Shown piece after piece: positions 61,509 to 64,000 of a stretch of 64,000 nucleotides of DNA (positions are counted from its first letter, which is position 1; the number at the start of each line of letters is the position of its first letter). The translations under genes and the position numbers were made by a program. The notes beneath the pieces are model-generated. The model ran no database searches, was not told the DNA's origin, and saw only the letters and a list, made by a program, of their open reading frames with translations. Where the stretch lies: positions 374,983 to 438,982 of the forward strand of contig NZ_LMMO01000004.1 in the NCBI RefSeq assembly GCF_001422285.1, given 5' to 3'. This stretch comes from Frigoribacterium sp. Leaf263. Its GTDB lineage: Bacteria > Actinomycetota > Actinomycetes > Actinomycetales > Microbacteriaceae.

Positions 61509-62051
61509 ATGAGCTCCGTGCAGACCCCCGACCCGAATCCCGGCTGGCTCTCCGAAGAGGAGCTCTTCCAGATACGTCAGCGTCTGCCGATCCTCTACGT
61601 CGAGGCGGTGCCGGTGCGCGTCGACGGCATGGGCGTCGTGACCGAGGTCGGCGTGCTGCTGCGGGCGTCGTCGGAGGGGTCGATGTCGCGCATGCTCGTC
61701 TCCGGTCGCGTCATGTACGGCGAGAGCCTGCGCACCGCTCTGTTCCGCCACCTCGAGAAGGACCTCGGGCCGATGGCGTTCCCGCAGCTGCCGCCGTCGC
61801 CGGTGCCGTTCCAGGTCGCCGAGTACTTCCCGCTGCCGGGCTCGTCGGTCTACACCGACGCCCGTCAGCACGCCGTGTCGCTCGCCTACGTCGTGCCGGT
61901 CACGGGCACCTGCGACCCCCGCCAGGACGCCCTCGAGCTCACGTGGCTGACCCCGCATCAGGCCGCGAGCGACGACGTCGCCGCCGAGATGGAGGGCGGG
62001 CGCGGCGCCCTGCTGCGGGCCGCGCTGGCCTCCGTCGGCGCGCTCCACTAG
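61509..62051 (+). CDS. NUDIX-fold DUF4916 protein
   Basis: 180 residues. GWLSEEELFQIRQRLPILYV and RMLVSGRVMYGESLRTALFR with HLEKDLGPMAFPQLPPSPVP match actinobacterial DUF4916. The Nudix box is degenerate (no REUXEE), so catalysis is doubtful. Confidence 0.85.
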   Translation: MSSVQTPDPNPGWLSEEELFQIRQRLPILYVEAVPVRVDGMGVVTEVGVLLRASSEGSMSRMLVSGRVMYGESLRTALFRHLEKDLGPMAFPQLPPSPVPFQVAEYFPLPGSSVYTDARQHAVSLAYVVPVTGTCDPRQDALELTWLTPHQAASDDVAAEMEGGRGALLRAALASVGALH

Positions 62052-62097
62052 CCGCCGCCGCGCCGCCGCGCCGGCGCGCCGGCGCTCGTTCGCTGCG

Positions 62098-62156
62098 ACA
62101 CCTCGAAAGCCGCGCTACACCCGCATTGATCGGGGTGTAGCGCGGCTTTCGGGGTG
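62098..62156. repeat. 59-60-bp hairpin, family copy D
   Basis: Arms CACCTCGAAAGCCGCGCTAC... and its complement pair over 23 bp, with the only irregularity being a T-G wobble. The centre is CGCATTGATCG. It follows the DUF4916 gene by 46 bp and probably acts as a terminator. Confidence 0.88.
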
Positions 62157-62208
62157 CTGGGCCGATCATCCACAGCCGAGGAGGCGCGGGTGGCGTCGTG
62201 CGGATCAC

Positions 62209-63141
62209 ATGCGTCATGCTCGACCCGTGCTCGAAATGCTGATCCGCCGTGCCTCCGTCATCCGAGCGGGCGGCGGCAGCTCGGCGATCGAGCGCGACGC
62301 CCGGCGAGGGCTCCTGCAGCGGGTCGCACCCGGCGCCTACGTGCCCGCTCCTGTCTGGCAGGCGCTCACGGCCGTCGAACGCCATGTGATCCGGGTGCAT
62401 GCCGTCGTGCCGCGGTTCGGCGACGAGGTCGTCGTCTCGCACGAGTCGGCGCTGGCGCTCCGCGGCTTCCCGCTGCTGGGGGACTGGCCCGAGCGCGTGC
62501 ACGTCATCGACCCCCGGCGTGATCGCGACAAGGTCGGCCCCTGGGCGCATCAGCACGCGGGGCCGTTCGTCGTCGATGAGGTCGATGTCGTCGACGGTCT
62601 GCGCGTCGCGGTGTCTCGTCAGGCCGCCGTCGACGCTGTGAGGCGACACGATCTCGCGGGCGGGGCCGTGATCCTCGACCACGGTCTGCGCACCGGTGCT
62701 TTCTCGCGGTCGGAGCTCGAGGCGGTGGCGGCGCTGCGTCCCGGCGTTCCGGGCAGTCGACGCGCCACGGCCGCGATCGCCTTCGCCGACGCTCGCGCCG
62801 ACTCGCCGGGCGAGTCCCTGAGTCGCGCTGTCATCCACCTCGCGGGGCTCTCGAGGCCCGAGCTGCAGATCCGGTTCCCGCGCGAGGGATCGCTCGTGGG
62901 GATCGTCGACTTCTGGTGGCCCGAATGCGGAGTCATCGGCGAGTTCGACGGCGAGGTGAAGTACCGCGATGCGGGTCCGAGGCGGGGACGCACGCCCGAG
63001 CAGGTCGTCATCGACGAGAAGCGCCGAGAGGACGCCCTGCGCTCGCTGCCCGGCGTGAAGGCCGTCGTGAGGTGGAGCTGGGCCGACGCCCTCCGGGGCG
63101 ACCCGCTCGTCTCTGCGCTCCGCCGCGCCGGCGTGCGCTGA
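62209..63141 (+). CDS. AbiEi-antitoxin-like / DUF559-type nuclease-fold protein
   Basis: 310 residues. The N-terminus (RRASVIRAGGGSSAIERDAR, LLQRVAPGAYVPAPVW) resembles the winged helix of AbiEi-type regulators. The C-terminus has a Vsr/DUF559-like PD-(D/E)xK-type core: VDFWWPECGVIGEFDGEVKY, with ARG-rich VVRWSWADAL at the end. No cognate AbiEii-type toxin is adjacent, so it is probably a stand-alone member of this abundant actinobacterial family. An alternative start is the ATG giving MLIRRAS. Confidence 0.72.
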   Translation: MRHARPVLEMLIRRASVIRAGGGSSAIERDARRGLLQRVAPGAYVPAPVWQALTAVERHVIRVHAVVPRFGDEVVVSHESALALRGFPLLGDWPERVHVIDPRRDRDKVGPWAHQHAGPFVVDEVDVVDGLRVAVSRQAAVDAVRRHDLAGGAVILDHGLRTGAFSRSELEAVAALRPGVPGSRRATAAIAFADARADSPGESLSRAVIHLAGLSRPELQIRFPREGSLVGIVDFWWPECGVIGEFDGEVKYRDAGPRRGRTPEQVVIDEKRREDALRSLPGVKAVVRWSWADALRGDPLVSALRRAGVR

Positions 63142-63167
63142 CGCGCTGCGCGGCGGTGCAACGCGCA

Positions 63168-63227
63168 ACACCCCGTTCTCGGCGCGACACCCCGATGAAT
63201 GCGGGTGTTGCGCTGAGAACGGGGTGT
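63168..63227. repeat. 60-bp hairpin, family copy E (opposite orientation)
   Basis: Outer arms ACACCCCGTTCTC/GAGAACGGGGTGT are perfect; inner arms CGCGACACCC/GGGTGTTGCG pair with one mismatch. It lies between two convergent genes and is probably a bidirectional terminator. Confidence 0.88.
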
Positions 63228-63256
63228 CAGGCGGGTCGCGGCGTCAGGCGCGGGGG

Positions 63257-64000
63257 TCAGCGACCGCTGCGCTGGCCGCCGCCGGTGCGGGCCTTGCCGC
63301 CGACGAGGCCGCCGACCTTGAGCGAGCCGGGGCGACCGCCCTCCGAGGAGGCGCGGCGTCCGCCGGAGCGCTGCCCGCCTTCGCGGGGGCCGCCCTGCGA
63401 TGCGGCGAAGTCGGCCTGGTCGTTGCGCACGGCGTTGGTGCGGCTCTGACCGCCGTCGCTCTGGGCACGGCGACCGGTCTGGCGGGTGCCACGCGTCTCG
63501 TCACGGCCGGCGTCGCGCCCGGCGTCACGGCCGCCCTCGCGGACGGGCGTCACCGCGCCGCGCCCGGACTCCGTCGAGTAGAACGTCGAGGCTCCGCCAC
63601 GGGGGGCGGCGTCGCGGCGCGCACCGCCGTCGCGGCCGGCACCCTGGCGTCCGCCGTCACGCGAGCCACCCGAGCGAGCGGCACCGTCGCGACCGCGACC
63701 GGCGTCGGATGAGCGACCCGCGCCTCCTTGGCGTCCGTCGCGCGAGCCGCCGGCCGAGGCCGCGGGGCGACCCGAGCGGTCCTGGCGGGCGATGGGGTTG
63801 CCCTGCGAGTCCTGACGGGCGGCGCGCTTGCGCTGCGCGTTGGCGCCCTGCGAGCGACCGCCGCCGCCCTGCTGCTGCTGGACGGCCGCGCGGGGGGCCG
63901 GCTTCACGTAGGCGGCGACCTCGCCGACCAGCGCGGCGACCTCGGGCGAGGACGGCACGACGGCGGTGATGGTCGGACGGATGTCGGCCTTCTTCATCAG
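63257..64000 (-). CDS. C-terminal part of a DEAD-box RNA helicase (partial)
   Basis: The frame enters from the right edge. LMKKADIRPTITAVVPSSPE is like the segment after the last helicase motif in Microbacteriaceae DEAD-box (RhlE-like) helicases. The remaining about 200 residues are a disordered Arg/Gly/Gln/Ser-rich tail with repeats such as GGSRDGRQGG, RDAGRDAGRDE and GGQRSGGRR, expected to bind RNA. The catalytic core lies outside the window. Confidence 0.75.
   Translation of the reverse strand: MMKKADIRPTITAVVPSSPEVAALVGEVAAYVKPAPRAAVQQQQGGGGRSQGANAQRKRAARQDSQGNPIARQDRSGRPAASAGGSRDGRQGGAGRSSDAGRGRDGAARSGGSRDGGRQGAGRDGGARRDAAPRGGASTFYSTESGRGAVTPVREGGRDAGRDAGRDETRGTRQTGRRAQSDGGQSRTNAVRNDQADFAASQGGPREGGQRSGGRRASSEGGRPGSLKVGGLVGGKARTGGGQRSGR

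Larger units (their letters stand above)
21488..63727. repeat. Dispersed 10-mer GGAGGCGCGG, about 33 copies
   Basis: Plus orientation starts: 23921, 26851, 30592, 36057, 37411, 38984, 39181, 40856, 43023, 45971, 48094, 53481, 57315, 58055, 60471, 62180, 63347. Complement (CCGCGCCTCC) starts: 21488, 21535, 27017, 33686, 37188, 37906, 40919, 43138, 43173, 45993, 53723, 53764, 58370, 59363, 60185, 63718. The extended form is CCGAGGAGGCGCGGGT. Copies lie in both coding and intergenic DNA. Only one exact copy (5285) lies before 21 kb. Confidence 0.85.

Overview
The window is very GC-rich actinobacterial DNA, most likely from a member of the Microbacteriaceae. This placement is an inference from codon use, frequent GTG starts, 4-base ATGA/GTGA gene overlaps, a DtxR/IdeR iron box and the gene families present. 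No rRNA, tRNA, insertion sequence, integrase, phage gene or CRISPR array was seen.

The DNA falls into two parts. Positions 1 to about 17,000 look accessory. There are many short hypothetical and small membrane proteins, a broken lipoprotein gene, an HTH regulator disrupted by a 106-bp tandem duplication, regulator/target pairs (MFS-TetR, MerR-SDR) and one complete iron-siderophore ABC uptake operon (7.9-11.9 kb) behind a DtxR-type operator. From about 18 kb to the end the genes are longer and more conserved. They include a GH42 beta-galactosidase with a sugar ABC transporter under LacI-type operators (19.2-24.8 kb), a BCCT transporter, a TetR-controlled NAD(P)-binding reductase, a zwf-like glucose-6-phosphate dehydrogenase, a GT2 synthase / membrane-fusion-like / GH81 beta-1,3-glucanase operon (34.2-39.3 kb), two paralogous membrane-anchored beta-propellers, an APC permease, two tandem peroxiredoxins, Lhr helicase with Nei glycosylase, azoreductase, aldo/keto reductase, a PAP2-diacylglycerol-kinase fusion and several enzymes. 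A DEAD-box helicase tail runs off the right end.

The most unusual content is repeat structure confined almost entirely to the second part. (i) A non-palindromic 10-mer, GGAGGCGCGG, occurs about 33 times on either strand between 21 and 64 kb but only once before that. (ii) A family of about 11 intergenic 60-bp hairpins differs in arm sequence while keeping base pairing. (iii) Short tandem arrays start inside or at the stop codon of the preceding gene, so that gene 3' ends with their stop codons are repeated. (iv) At 54.9-55.6 kb these features combine: hairpins alternate with copies of the 3' end of the neighbouring PAP2-DAGK gene.

Functional links: the siderophore system scavenges iron, the GH42/ABC cluster imports and hydrolyses galactosides, and the GT2-HlyD-GH81 operon probably makes, exports and trims a cell-surface glucan. 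All counts and alignments were made by eye.
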